This document shows, one piece after another, positions 8,661-17,147 of a stretch of DNA of 64,000 nt. The stretch is from Actinomycetota bacterium (GTDB lineage Bacteria; Actinomycetota; Actinomycetes; Nanopelagicales; Nanopelagicaceae), in the NCBI GenBank assembly GCA_015660815.1, contig JACSDF010000005.1:22512-86511 (forward strand), written 5' to 3'. Every line of letters starts with the position of its first letter. The first letter of the stretch is position 1. The translations under genes and the position numbers were made by a program. The notes beneath the pieces were generated by a model. It was given only the letters and a program-made list of their open reading frames with translations, was not told the origin of the DNA and did not search any database.

Positions 8661-9484
8661 TCCCGACCATCACTATCAAATGGCGCTGATTTTTCGCCGC
8701 GCACAAGCGTGTAATACTCATGTCCCCAAATCTGCAAACCTAAGTTGTTTGAGAGCGCAAAGAATGGACCGTCCAATGCAATTTGTGTTGCGTGTGCTTT
8801 CATTGCCGCCATTTTTGCCTCAACAAAATCATTTCCATCAATCAATGTAGTTACAAATGAGTCGTCTTTTGCAAATGGAATGTCATCTACATTGTCGGTT
8901 CCGAAGAAATCAGAACCAACCGCCTTCATTGCCGCAATACCTGCTGCAATAACTGATTTAGGCATCGTATTCCAATAAATCTTTTGAATCTGCCATTGTG
9001 AAAGCTCGCTCGCTCGCATAGCCACGAGATGGGTCTTTATGTGATCCGGGTGACCGTACCCACCTATTTCATCATAAGTAATTAAAATATGTGGCTGGAC
9101 TTCATCGATTATTGTTGCGAGTAGCTGCGCCGCCACATTTAAATCTGCTTGCCAGAAAACACTCGCCCCATTATTTGTTTCGCTCCCCATCATCCCGCTA
9201 TCTCGAAAATTACCTAAAAATCGGTAATCACTCACACCAAGAGCAATCATGGCGTTAGCTAGCTCAATCTCACGGTGAGAGCCCAAGGTGTCATTGTGCG
9301 CACTTGCCAAATGCGATAAACCAGGGACAAGAACTTCTCCCTCTTCCCCTCGAGTACATGTCACTAGCGTGACTTGTGCGCCCCGAGCTGCATATAGCGC
9401 CATTGTCGCCCCATTATTAATCGTCTCATCATCAGGATGGGCGTGCACTAATAGAATTCGAAAACCTTCGTATGTATCTTTCAT
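8630..9484 (-). CDS. mshB: Mycothiol biosynthesis deacetylase MshB
   Basis: Removes the acetyl group from GlcNAc-Ins to give GlcN-Ins, the second chemical step after MshA in mycothiol synthesis. The zinc site is visible: AHPDDE at residues 15-20 (His16 and Asp19 ligands, Asp18 general base) and GGYGHPDH later with the third histidine. The GEEGEV and NGAT motifs match M. tuberculosis MshB. The ATG at 9484 is preferred over an upstream in-frame start because it overlaps the moeZ stop as TAATG and gives the standard N-terminus. Mycothiol is restricted to Actinomycetota, which supports the taxonomic call. Confidence 0.93.
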   Translation of the reverse strand: MKDTYEGFRILLVHAHPDDETINNGATMALYAARGAQVTLVTCTRGEEGEVLVPGLSHLASAHNDTLGSHREIELANAMIALGVSDYRFLGNFRDSGMMGSETNNGASVFWQADLNVAAQLLATIIDEVQPHILITYDEIGGYGHPDHIKTHLVAMRASELSQWQIQKIYWNTMPKSVIAAGIAAMKAVGSDFFGTDNVDDIPFAKDDSFVTTLIDGNDFVEAKMAAMKAHATQIALDGPFFALSNNLGLQIWGHEYYTLVRGEKSAPFDSDGRECDLTSGITL

Positions 9485-10635
9485 TAGTACACCGTACATG
9501 TTGTATCGATGTGTTGGGCCCAAGCAAGAATTCCACCTTCTACATGTGTGACATCCCTGAAGCCAGCGTTTTTAAGTATTGAGAGTGCAGTCGCAGAGCG
9601 TCCTCCCGAATGGCAATGCAAAATTATCTCTTTGTCCTTCGGTAGGCTTTTTAAGGCGCTGCCATCTATGAAATTCCCTAGAGGTATCAAAACGGATCCA
9701 GGGATTCTACGAATTTCAAACTCACTAGCTTCACGTACATCAATAAGTAAAAAATCATCACCTCTATCCATCTTTATTTTCAACTTCTCAACACTTAAGT
9801 GTGTAGCTCCAGCCGGTGAACAAAACTCTTCGTAATTTTTTAACAGCCCTTTCTGTGTCGGATTCTCCCCACATACAACACACTCTGGATCTTTCTTGAT
9901 CTCAATTTTTCGAAAACTCATAGCCAATGCATCATAAATAATTAGTGCGCCAATGAGTGGCTCACCGATTCCAATGATGAGCTTTATTGCCTCTGTCGCT
10001 TGGATTGAAGCTATCGAGGCACACAAAACTCCTAAAACCCCTGCTTCGGCACAATTAGGAACATCCTGCGCCGGAGTTGGGTGAAGGCAGCGATAGCAGG
10101 GTCCATGCTCCGACCAAAATACACTTGCCTGCCCGTCAAAGCGAAGGACGGATCCCCACACATATGGCTTGCCTAAAAGTACACAAGCATCGTTAATTAA
10201 ATAGCGAGTCGCAAAATTGTCTGTGCCGTCAATGATTAAGTCATAATCTTTAAAAATCTCCATCACATTTGTATTATCTAAGCGAACATCATGTGTAATC
10301 ACATTGATGTACGGGTTTATTTCTGCAATCTTTCTCTTGGCACTCTTTGCTTTGCTCGTTCCAATATCACTCTGCCCGTGAATTATCTGTCGTTGTAGGT
10401 TTGACTCTTCGACTACATCGAAATCAACTATTCCGAGGGTTCCAATACCGGCTGCTGCTAAATACATCAAAACTGGGGAGCCTAAACCTCCTGCACCGAC
10501 ACACAGTACTTTCGCCGCCTTCACTCTTTGTTGGCCAATTATTGATATCTCTGGAACGAGAATATGGCGACTGTATCTTTGATCCTCTACGACGCTGAGT
10601 GCTGCGCCTTCATCAACTAGGGGTGAAAGTTTCAT
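9484..10635 (-). CDS. moeZ: Adenylyltransferase/sulfurtransferase MoeZ (MoeB-rhodanese fusion)
   Basis: Adenylates the C-terminus of small sulfur-carrier proteins (MoaD, ThiS, CysO type) and then loads them with sulfur. The N-terminal E1-like domain (about 15-245) has the ATP site GAGGLGSP, the motif NLQRQIIHG, and zinc cysteine pairs CYRC and CVVC. The C-terminal rhodanese domain (about 285-383) carries the active-site loop HCHSGGRS. The 383-residue two-domain form is typical of actinobacteria. It is the equivalent of Rv3206c, whose neighbours are also a TetR gene and a DUF3107 gene. It is coupled to mshB through TAATG. The last residues (TTCTVY) are a divergent tail. Confidence 0.92.
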   Translation of the reverse strand: MKLSPLVDEGAALSVVEDQRYSRHILVPEISIIGQQRVKAAKVLCVGAGGLGSPVLMYLAAAGIGTLGIVDFDVVEESNLQRQIIHGQSDIGTSKAKSAKRKIAEINPYINVITHDVRLDNTNVMEIFKDYDLIIDGTDNFATRYLINDACVLLGKPYVWGSVLRFDGQASVFWSEHGPCYRCLHPTPAQDVPNCAEAGVLGVLCASIASIQATEAIKLIIGIGEPLIGALIIYDALAMSFRKIEIKKDPECVVCGENPTQKGLLKNYEEFCSPAGATHLSVEKLKIKMDRGDDFLLIDVREASEFEIRRIPGSVLIPLGNFIDGSALKSLPKDKEIILHCHSGGRSATALSILKNAGFRDVTHVEGGILAWAQHIDTTCTVY

Positions 10636-10717
10636 AGAACTCCAATCCTGCCTTAACTGCTCTATGGTCGCTACTAATTTTGAAGGTAAGTATTAGCATA
10701 AATCATCTAACTCCCTC

Positions 10718-10723
10718 TACGAT
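10718..10723 (+). promoter_or_regulatory. Leaderless -10 box for the TetR gene
   Basis: TACGAT ends 7 nt before the ATG at 10731. It supports that ATG over the in-frame upstream start at 10680. No Shine-Dalgarno sequence is present. Confidence 0.5.
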
Positions 10724-10730
10724 TACGCCA

Positions 10731-11342
10731 ATGACCACGGCAGATATATCCAATAAAGCCCGTTTACCTCGAGACGAGCGGCGTGCAATTCTGCTTAGAG
10801 CAGCCCTCGAAGTATTTACAGTCGCTGGATACCACTCGGCGGCAATGGATGAGATCGCCGAAAGGGCAAATGTAAGTAAGCCGGTCTTGTATCAACATTT
10901 TCCATCAAAACTCGATCTCTATCTTGCGGTTTTAGATTTACACATTGATTCACTTGTTTTCGAAATTCAAAAGGCGATTGCATCTACACCTGACAATGCC
11001 AACCGAGTGCATGCAACAGTTGATGCTTATTTTGCATTTATTGAGAGGGAGGGCGAAGCCTTTAGATTGCTCTTTGAAAGTGACATGAGTGTCGAGCCAT
11101 CCGTGCGTGAGCGCCTCAATCGAATGACATATGACTGTGCTGCTGCAGCAAGTGCAGTAATCTCAATTGACACAGGTCTTCCGAAGGAGGCTTCTATGTT
11201 GCTTGGAGTGGGAATGATTGGATATGCCCAAGTCACTGCGCGCCATTGGTTGGATCGAGATAGCACTCTGACGAGAGAACAAGCAGTTGAGCTGGTTAAC
11301 AACCTGATGTGGAGAGGAATTTCTGGTTTTCCACGCAATTAA
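10731..11342 (+). CDS. TetR-family transcriptional regulator
   Basis: A 203-residue regulator with an N-terminal helix-turn-helix: RRAILLRAALEVF, then DEIAERANVSKPVLYQHFPSK, which is the classical TetR recognition helix. The C-terminal ligand domain carries no diagnostic motif. It stands immediately before DUF3107 and the DEAD-box helicase, the same order as Rv3208-Rv3208A-Rv3211 in M. tuberculosis, so it is the orthologue of that conserved regulator. Its ligand is unknown. The start at 10731 is chosen because of the -10 box 7 nt upstream and the better N-terminus. Confidence 0.9.
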   Translation: MTTADISNKARLPRDERRAILLRAALEVFTVAGYHSAAMDEIAERANVSKPVLYQHFPSKLDLYLAVLDLHIDSLVFEIQKAIASTPDNANRVHATVDAYFAFIEREGEAFRLLFESDMSVEPSVRERLNRMTYDCAAAASAVISIDTGLPKEASMLLGVGMIGYAQVTARHWLDRDSTLTREQAVELVNNLMWRGISGFPRN

Positions 11343-11349
11343 AGGCCGA

Positions 11350-11355
11350 TAGCAT
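11350..11355 (+). promoter_or_regulatory. Leaderless -10 box for DUF3107
   Basis: TAGCAT ends 7 nt before the ATG at 11363, in the 20-bp gap after the TetR gene. DUF3107 and the helicase may therefore be transcribed separately from tetR. Confidence 0.5.
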
Positions 11356-11362
11356 TGACCCT

Positions 11363-11620
11363 ATGAACGTTAAGAAAAATGAAGTTGCTGTCAAATCAGA
11401 GGTCCGCATCGCTGTTACTCGCGTTGCCAGTGACTTAGTTTTCGAGAGTGCAATGACCCCAGCTGAAATAAAGAGTGCAGTGACGCAAGCTCTCACTTCT
11501 GGAGCCCCACTGACACTGAGTGACACTAAAGGTCACGAAATTATCGTTCCGGCCGACAAGATTGGTTTCGTCGAAGTAGGCGACCCATCACCGCGTCGTG
11601 TCGGCTTCGGCGCTGCCTAA
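11363..11620 (+). CDS. DUF3107 family protein (TB9.4-like)
   Basis: An 85-residue protein of unknown function. The sequence EVRIAVTRVASDLVFES followed by a long helix and a C-terminal strand with DKIGFVEVG and PRRVGFG is the DUF3107 pattern, represented by TB9.4 (Rv3208A). It lies between the TetR regulator and the DEAD-box helicase in many actinobacteria. The ATG at 11363 is chosen over an upstream in-frame codon inside tetR. The next gene starts one base after its stop, so translation is probably coupled. Confidence 0.87.
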   Translation: MNVKKNEVAVKSEVRIAVTRVASDLVFESAMTPAEIKSAVTQALTSGAPLTLSDTKGHEIIVPADKIGFVEVGDPSPRRVGFGAA

Positions 11621-11621
11621 C

Positions 11622-12974
11622 GTGTCATTGACTTTCGCCCAGCTTCCACTTCGACCACAAACTATCGAGGCGTTGCACGCCCATGGCTTTATCGCACCTT
11701 TTGCAATTCAAGAGATGGTATTGCCTATTGCTCTTGGAGATGGTGACGTCATTGGTCAAGCTAAAACCGGTACAGGGAAAACTCTGGCATTTGGAATTCC
11801 CATTATCGAAAGAGTCATTGCGCCAGACGATATTGAGTGGGCAGATTTCGCACATAAGGGAATGCCACAGGTTTTAATTGTTGTTCCAACTCGCGAACTG
11901 TGTACCCAAGTCACTAAAGATATTGAAGAGTTAGCAAGCAACCGTGGAATTCGAACTCTCGCAGTGTATGGGGGCCGTGCCTTTGAACCACAAATCGAGG
12001 CGCTTAACACTGGAGTTGAAATTGTGGTTGGAACCCCAGGCCGTTTGTTAGATTTATCGCGCCAAGGTCAATTGAAATTAAAAGAAGTCTCACGACTTGT
12101 CCTTGATGAAGCCGATGAAATGCTCGATCTAGGCTTTCTCCCAGATGTAGAGAAGATTTTAGCAAATACACCTAAGCGCACACAGACTATGCTTTTTTCG
12201 GCCACAATGCCCGGAGATATCATCGCTCTTGCGCGACGTTTCATGAACCAACCTATTCATATTCGTACGCAAGACAGTGAAGATGAGGGCGCGGTCGTCA
12301 GCCGAATTGAACAACATGTGTTGCGTGCACATGCAATGGATAAAATTGAAATGCTTTCCCGTATTTTGCAGGCCGATGGGAGAGGACCAACCATTGTCTT
12401 TTGCCGGACAAAACGTACCTGCCAAAAAACCGCAGATGATCTCATCGAGCGTGGCTTCAGGGCTGCGACAATTCATGGTGATTTAGGTCAGAGTGCGCGA
12501 GAAAAAGCACTTGGTGATTTTAAAGCAGGAAAGTCGGATGTTCTCGTCGCGACGGATGTTGCAGCTCGTGGCATTGATATTGAGGGAATCACACATGTGA
12601 TTAACTACCAATGTCCAGAGGATGAAAAAACATATGTCCACCGTATCGGCCGAACTGCTCGCGCAGGTGCCGATGGAATCGCAGTAACTTTTGTCGATTG
12701 GGACGAACTAGCTCGTTGGAAAATGATTAACCAAGTTCTTGAACTCGGTTTAGCCGAGCCTGAAGAGACCTACTCATCATCACCACACTTATTTGAAGTT
12801 CTTAATATTCCAACGGGATCGACAGGTCGAATGATTAAAGCCAAGCCAGTCGTCAGAGTTGAAAGTAAAGCAGCATCTGCCCCACGTGGAGATTCTGGCA
12901 GACGCAAAGTTGCAGCTCCACAAGAAAAAGTTGAACGTACTCGAACTAGGACTAAGAAGTTTAAAGAAAGCTAA
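11622..12974 (+). CDS. rhlE: DEAD-box ATP-dependent RNA helicase
   Basis: Unwinds RNA duplexes in ribosome assembly or mRNA turnover. Motifs in order: Q motif (FAIQEMVLP), Walker A (AKTGTGKT), PTREL, TPGRLLD, the DEAD box (LDEADEML), SAT (LFSATM), and the helicase C-terminal motifs VATDVAARGID and HRIGRTARAG. A basic tail (about residues 400-450) rich in Lys and Arg follows the core and probably binds RNA. The start is GTG 11622, directly after the DUF3107 stop, which gives the usual SLTFAQL N-terminus. An alternative GTG at 11598 would add 8 residues. Its last 4 nt overlap the convergent marC gene. Confidence 0.93.
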   Translation: MSLTFAQLPLRPQTIEALHAHGFIAPFAIQEMVLPIALGDGDVIGQAKTGTGKTLAFGIPIIERVIAPDDIEWADFAHKGMPQVLIVVPTRELCTQVTKDIEELASNRGIRTLAVYGGRAFEPQIEALNTGVEIVVGTPGRLLDLSRQGQLKLKEVSRLVLDEADEMLDLGFLPDVEKILANTPKRTQTMLFSATMPGDIIALARRFMNQPIHIRTQDSEDEGAVVSRIEQHVLRAHAMDKIEMLSRILQADGRGPTIVFCRTKRTCQKTADDLIERGFRAATIHGDLGQSAREKALGDFKAGKSDVLVATDVAARGIDIEGITHVINYQCPEDEKTYVHRIGRTARAGADGIAVTFVDWDELARWKMINQVLELGLAEPEETYSSSPHLFEVLNIPTGSTGRMIKAKPVVRVESKAASAPRGDSGRRKVAAPQEKVERTRTRTKKFKES

Positions 12975-13591
12975 ACCTCAACAAATACTCGAATCGCGTC
13001 AACGAGCATTTGAACCGCGATTGCCGCCAGAAGTAGACCTGCAATCCGTGCCACCAAAGTGACTCCAGCCTCTTTAATCACCTTCAAAATCGTAGTTGAA
13101 GCCATTAAAGCCGCTGCGATAGCGATGTGAACTCCAACTACCGCGGCAATTAATCCAAAAACCTTTGGAGTTGTATCGGCGTTTTGCACAAAGATCATCG
13201 TGGCAACAATTGCACCTGGGCCGGCAAGAAGGGGTGTACCAAGTGGAACGAGTGCAATATTTGCATCGGAACTCTGACTCTTTCCTCCACCAGTTCCTCC
13301 AGTCAAGAGATCAAGAGAAATAAGCAATAACAAGAGCGCCCCGGCTGCTTGAAGGGATGCCATTGAAATATTTAAATAGCTCAGAATAAATCTTCCAAAT
13401 AATGCAAAAAGGGTAATCACAGAGAATGAAACAGCTGCCGCCTTCATCGCAAGCATGCGGCGCTCTTTAGGATTTTTCTTGGAAACTAGAGCTAAGAAAA
13501 TTGGTGTTGCACCTGGTGGATCCATAATTACAAAGAGAGTGACAAAGGACTGAATTGCAAATGTAATCGCACTTACTTGCACTACGTTCAT
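12971..13591 (-). CDS. MarC-family integral membrane protein
   Basis: A 206-residue protein with six hydrophobic helices and the family signature FVIMDPPGATPIFLAL near the N-terminus and LLAGPGAI in the middle. MarC proteins were once thought to give multiple antibiotic resistance; their true function remains unknown. The ATG at 13591 overlaps the stop of the PHP gene as ATGA, which favours it over the in-frame upstream start at 13639. The 3' end overlaps the helicase by 4 nt in a convergent arrangement. Confidence 0.9.
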   Translation of the reverse strand: MNVVQVSAITFAIQSFVTLFVIMDPPGATPIFLALVSKKNPKERRMLAMKAAAVSFSVITLFALFGRFILSYLNISMASLQAAGALLLLLISLDLLTGGTGGGKSQSSDANIALVPLGTPLLAGPGAIVATMIFVQNADTTPKVFGLIAAVVGVHIAIAAALMASTTILKVIKEAGVTLVARIAGLLLAAIAVQMLVDAIRVFVEV

Positions 13592-14433
13592 GCTCTTACC
13601 ACCCTTCGTCGATCTGCCAGTGACTCTAATTTTTCCCATTGCTCAGGTGATGTTTGATACTCCCCTAATGAATTTAGTTTACCGTTGCCGTGATAATCGC
13701 TGGCACCAGTTACGACTAACCCTAGTTCTTTGGCTATAACTCGTAACATCGCACGCTCATCTGGATTTTGATCGCGGTGGTCGACTTCAATGCCCTGCAT
13801 TCCAGCGGTCGCCAACTCCTGAAAGTTCGATGCATCTAAAATTTGACCTCTGAGGGAGGCAAAAGGGTGGGCTATGACCGCAACACCTCCTGCACTACGA
13901 ATCATGCGAACCGCCTCAACCGGTGTTGGAGCAGCATGCGAGACATAGAAAATTGAATCATTATTGAGCATCCCTTGAAATGCTTCATCTCGGGATTTAA
14001 TAACTCCCTTGTTTACAAGTGCATCGGCTAAGTGTGGTCGCCCAAGGGTTGCTCCCATTGGTCGAGCCGCTTCCACGTCGGCCATTGAAATATCAATTCC
14101 AGCGGCTTGCATCTTTTCAATCATTTTACGCATGCGAGGTAAGCGACCATCTCGGGTTTCTTCAAGCATTACTTGCATCTCATGGTGCTCACCATCAAAG
14201 AGAAGACCCAACATATGAACACTAATTCCATCCTCAGTAAGACATGAGATCTCACTTCCAAGAGCAAGTGAAATCTCTCCACGTACCGTCTCAGTAGCCT
14301 CTATCCAACCGGCGGTCGTATCATGATCGGTGATTCCTAAAACCTTAATTCCAATGGAAATCGCTTTATTAACTAGTTCACGTGGAGAATCTGTCCCATC
14401 GCTATTGTTTGTGTGGGTATGTAAATCAATCAT
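13588..14433 (-). CDS. PHP-domain phosphoesterase (YciV/RNase AM-like)
   Basis: A 281-residue metal-dependent hydrolase. The N-terminal DLHTHTNNSDGTDSP motif at residues 3-17 and ITDHDT at 34-39 are the first PHP metal-binding motifs, with later histidines in VIAHPFA and SDYHG. Members of this group hydrolyse nucleotide 3',5'-bisphosphates or trim 5' RNA ends. Which substrate applies here is not visible. It is coupled by ATGA junctions to both the EamA transporter upstream and marC downstream, so the three form one operon. Confidence 0.88.
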   Translation of the reverse strand: MIDLHTHTNNSDGTDSPRELVNKAISIGIKVLGITDHDTTAGWIEATETVRGEISLALGSEISCLTEDGISVHMLGLLFDGEHHEMQVMLEETRDGRLPRMRKMIEKMQAAGIDISMADVEAARPMGATLGRPHLADALVNKGVIKSRDEAFQGMLNNDSIFYVSHAAPTPVEAVRMIRSAGGVAVIAHPFASLRGQILDASNFQELATAGMQGIEVDHRDQNPDERAMLRVIAKELGLVVTGASDYHGNGKLNSLGEYQTSPEQWEKLESLADRRRVVRA

Positions 14434-15353
14434 GGTGTTACCTCCACTTGTGCACTTCTAGTACGGGAAACAACTAAAACACAGCCAATTAGGATTAATG
14501 CGATTCCGGGCAAAATCCCTAAGGGTGGGCGTTGTGCTATCCACCACATGGCAAGAATTGAGCTAACTGGAACTTCAAAAAAAATTATGAGTGAAACTAT
14601 TGCAGGCGATACACGTTTAAGTGCGGAATTAAACATTGTGTGTCCAAGAATTTGCGCACCTAAGATCAATCCAATAACAATCCACCATTCACGGGCTGTG
14701 AAATCAAAGAGCTCAACTCCCGAAAAGATTGCCATAGGTAGTGCGCTCATTGCACAGACAAAGTAGCAAATTGTCGTATACGTCGCGGTTTCAAGGGTTC
14801 TTTGCGCTCTTGAACCAGCAATCATGTATAAAGCGGCAAGGGCCGCTGAAATCAATGCTGACACATCGCCAAGAAATGATTTAAAAGAAATATTCAAATC
14901 CACTCCTGAAATCAGAAGGACACCAGAAAAACTCACGATCATTCCCAGCCAAGCTTTAGATGGAATGTGACCGCCCCCCATTTTTACAAACAGCGCTGCG
15001 AAGATTGGCTGTAGTGCAACGAGTGCGGTACCGGCGGCAACGGTTGTCCAGCGCATTGCTAGAAAGAATGCAACGAAGTGAAAGGCTAAAACAATTCCAG
15101 CAATGATTGACCACTTAACACCTTCACGATTAGCTCGGTGACGAATGGCGAAGGGGAGAGTCAATAGCGCTCCACCCAAATTTCTCCAAAAAATTAAGCT
15201 CACGATAGGCATAGCGCTCATAGCAATGAGCGGTCCAGATGTTCCAATTCCAATAATCCCAATACCTAAACGAATCAAATCAGGTTTAGCCGGAACTGCG
15301 GTATGGCTATCGCGGATGTGTTCGCTGTTTTGCAATTGTTCGCCCTTAGCCAT
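14430..15353 (-). CDS. EamA/DMT-superfamily transporter
   Basis: A 307-residue drug/metabolite transporter with ten predicted helices built from two EamA repeats (about 28-155 and 170-298). The N-terminal 25 residues are polar and cytoplasmic. Motifs such as FWRNLGGALLTLPFA in repeat 1 and the proline-containing FEVPVSSILA in repeat 2 fit the family. The substrate cannot be told from sequence; amino acids or small metabolites are usual. It heads the EamA-PHP-marC operon and is divergent from the MgtE-like gene, with a leaderless-type -10 box (TACCTT) 6 nt before the ATG. Confidence 0.88.
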   Translation of the reverse strand: MAKGEQLQNSEHIRDSHTAVPAKPDLIRLGIGIIGIGTSGPLIAMSAMPIVSLIFWRNLGGALLTLPFAIRHRANREGVKWSIIAGIVLAFHFVAFFLAMRWTTVAAGTALVALQPIFAALFVKMGGGHIPSKAWLGMIVSFSGVLLISGVDLNISFKSFLGDVSALISAALAALYMIAGSRAQRTLETATYTTICYFVCAMSALPMAIFSGVELFDFTAREWWIVIGLILGAQILGHTMFNSALKRVSPAIVSLIIFFEVPVSSILAMWWIAQRPPLGILPGIALILIGCVLVVSRTRSAQVEVTP

Positions 15354-15375
15354 GAGAGAAAGGTACCCTTAAGCC
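15354..15375. promoter_or_regulatory. Divergent promoter with touching -10 boxes (eamA / mgtE-like)
   Basis: In a 22-bp gap the plus-strand -10 TACCCT (15364-15369) ends 6 nt before ATG 15376. The minus-strand -10 TACCTT (15360-15365) ends 6 nt before ATG 15353. The two boxes share two base pairs inside GGTACC, so only one polymerase can open the site at a time. Confidence 0.5.
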
Positions 15376-16647
15376 ATGAGCAGCAATCTCTTAAAACGAG
15401 TATTTCTTGCCCGTCTTACAGGCACCGCGGTTTTTGATCCCAACGGTGATCCAGTCGGAAAGGTCAGGGATGCAGTTGCGACGCTTCGGACCAATAATCT
15501 TCCTCCGCGAATCTTAGGTCTTGTTGTTGAAGTTCCATTACGACGTCGTGTGTTTGTACCTATTACTCGAATCACTTCAATTGAAAGTGGAGCCGTAGTT
15601 ATAACAGGGTTACTCAATATGCGTCGATATGAAACCCGTCCCGGAGAAGTTTTAGTTCTTGGAGACATGCTTGACCGTTCAATCACACTCATCGCATCGA
15701 GTGAAGCGGTCCTTGTGGAAGATATGGGTATGGAGCAAAACCAGACCGGTGATTGGTTAATCACGCGAGTCCATATCATGCGTCCAGGACGTGGACTTCG
15801 CCGCAAAGGTGCTACTTCGACGGTTGCTTGGGATGAAGTCATCGGCTTTGCTCATCCGGAACAAAACCAAGGAGCGGTTAATTTACTTTTAACTTTGGCA
15901 AATCTACGTGCTGCCGATTTGGCCACTGTATTGCAAGACTTACCTGCCAAGCGTCGTGTAGAAGTTGCAGGAGCGCTGGCAGATGATCGTTTAGCCGATG
16001 TATTAGAAGAAATGAATGAAGATGATCGTGTTTCACTCTTAGCCGAACTTGAAGGTGAGCGTGCGGCAGATGTTCTTGGGGAAATGGATCCAGATGATGC
16101 CGCAGATTTGCTCCGCGAAATCGGTCAAGAACGTGCCGAAGCTCTGCTAAAGCTAATGGAACCAGATGATGCAGAAGATGTTCTACGGCTAATGAACTAT
16201 GAAGATTATTCTGCGGGCGGAATGATGACTACTGAACCGATTGTCATGAGTGCCGATTACTCAGTCGCCGATGCCCTCGCCTCCATTCGGCACCAAGAGA
16301 TTTCACCTGCTTTGGCTTCACAGATTTTTATTGCCCGCCAACCATTGGAAACGCCAACGGGTCGTTTCATAGGTACGGTTCATTACCAACGCTTACTCAG
16401 AGAGCCACCTTCGACGTTGCTTGGATCCATTGTGGATACCGACTCTCGTGGTGTGAGGCCAGAGGCATCTCTGCATGAGGTTTCCTCACACCTGGCTAGT
16501 TATAACATGCTCTCTTTGCCGGTTGTAGATGCCAATGATCGACTACTTGGCGCAATTACAGTCGATGATGTGCTCGATCATTTACTTCCTGAAAACTGGC
16601 GAAATGATCATCGGGAAAAATCTCCAGTTTCTTATAAGGAGGGGTAA
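15376..16647 (+). CDS. Soluble MgtE-N/CBS domain protein with PRC-barrel-like N-terminus
   Basis: A 423-residue protein. Residues 1-85 and about 90-150 look like paired PRC-barrel-type beta domains (FDPNGDPVGKVRDA). Residues 170-275 form the helical MgtE N-domain with repeated acidic segments (EEMNEDDR, GEMDPDDAADLL, LMEPDDAEDVL). Two CBS motifs follow (about 285-345 and 350-415). The membrane channel of true MgtE magnesium transporters is absent, so this is a sensor or adaptor, not a transporter. It corresponds to Rv1232c. The strong AAGGAGG site near its end serves the DUF1003 gene that follows by 2 bp. Confidence 0.87.
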   Translation: MSSNLLKRVFLARLTGTAVFDPNGDPVGKVRDAVATLRTNNLPPRILGLVVEVPLRRRVFVPITRITSIESGAVVITGLLNMRRYETRPGEVLVLGDMLDRSITLIASSEAVLVEDMGMEQNQTGDWLITRVHIMRPGRGLRRKGATSTVAWDEVIGFAHPEQNQGAVNLLLTLANLRAADLATVLQDLPAKRRVEVAGALADDRLADVLEEMNEDDRVSLLAELEGERAADVLGEMDPDDAADLLREIGQERAEALLKLMEPDDAEDVLRLMNYEDYSAGGMMTTEPIVMSADYSVADALASIRHQEISPALASQIFIARQPLETPTGRFIGTVHYQRLLREPPSTLLGSIVDTDSRGVRPEASLHEVSSHLASYNMLSLPVVDANDRLLGAITVDDVLDHLLPENWRNDHREKSPVSYKEG

Positions 16648-16649
16648 AG

Positions 16650-17147
16650 ATGGCACGAAACTTTGGCCTAGATACTCCGCGTGAATCTCGACGTTCGCTG
16701 CGACCTAATTTTGATCCAGAGACTTTTGGGCGCCTTTCTGAGCGCTTTGCCCGATTCTTAGGCACAGCCCGATTCTTGGTCTACATGACAGTCTTTGTTT
16801 TTAGTTGGGTTGCTTGGAACTTCACTGCTCCTAGAGATTTACGCTTTGACGAGTATCCATTTATTTTCTTAACTTTAATTCTCTCGTTGCAAGCATCTTA
16901 TGCCGCACCACTGATCCTGCTTGCACAAAATAGACAGGCTGATCGCGACAGAATTCAGCTCAATGAAGATCGAGCTCGAAACGATCGGAGTATTGCTGAT
17001 GCCGAATATCTCACCCGTGAAATTGCTGCACTGAGAATTTCACTCGGTGAAGTTGCAACACGCGATTTCGTGAGAGGCGAATTATCTGATCTAAGTAAAG
17101 AATTGATTACGGAGCTACGTAGCGATTCCCAATCGAACTCCGAGTAA
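16650..17147 (+). CDS. DUF1003 membrane protein
   Basis: A 165-residue protein with two transmembrane helices (about residues 43-62 and 70-92) and a long charged, probably coiled-coil C-terminal part. The segment ending PLILLAQNRQADRDR is the DUF1003 hallmark. Function unknown. The ATG has a strong AAGGAGG ribosome binding site and lies 2 bp after the MgtE-like gene, so the two are co-expressed. A physical pairing of the soluble sensor with this small membrane protein is an attractive inference. Its last 33 nt overlap the convergent mrp gene. Confidence 0.9.
   Translation: MARNFGLDTPRESRRSLRPNFDPETFGRLSERFARFLGTARFLVYMTVFVFSWVAWNFTAPRDLRFDEYPFIFLTLILSLQASYAAPLILLAQNRQADRDRIQLNEDRARNDRSIADAEYLTREIAALRISLGEVATRDFVRGELSDLSKELITELRSDSQSNSE

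Noticed and set aside
15369..15842. 157-codon open frame on the minus strand opposite the MgtE-like gene
   Set aside because: It is fully antisense to a well-supported gene, rich in Arg/Ser/Thr as expected of a shadow frame, and has no recognisable domain.
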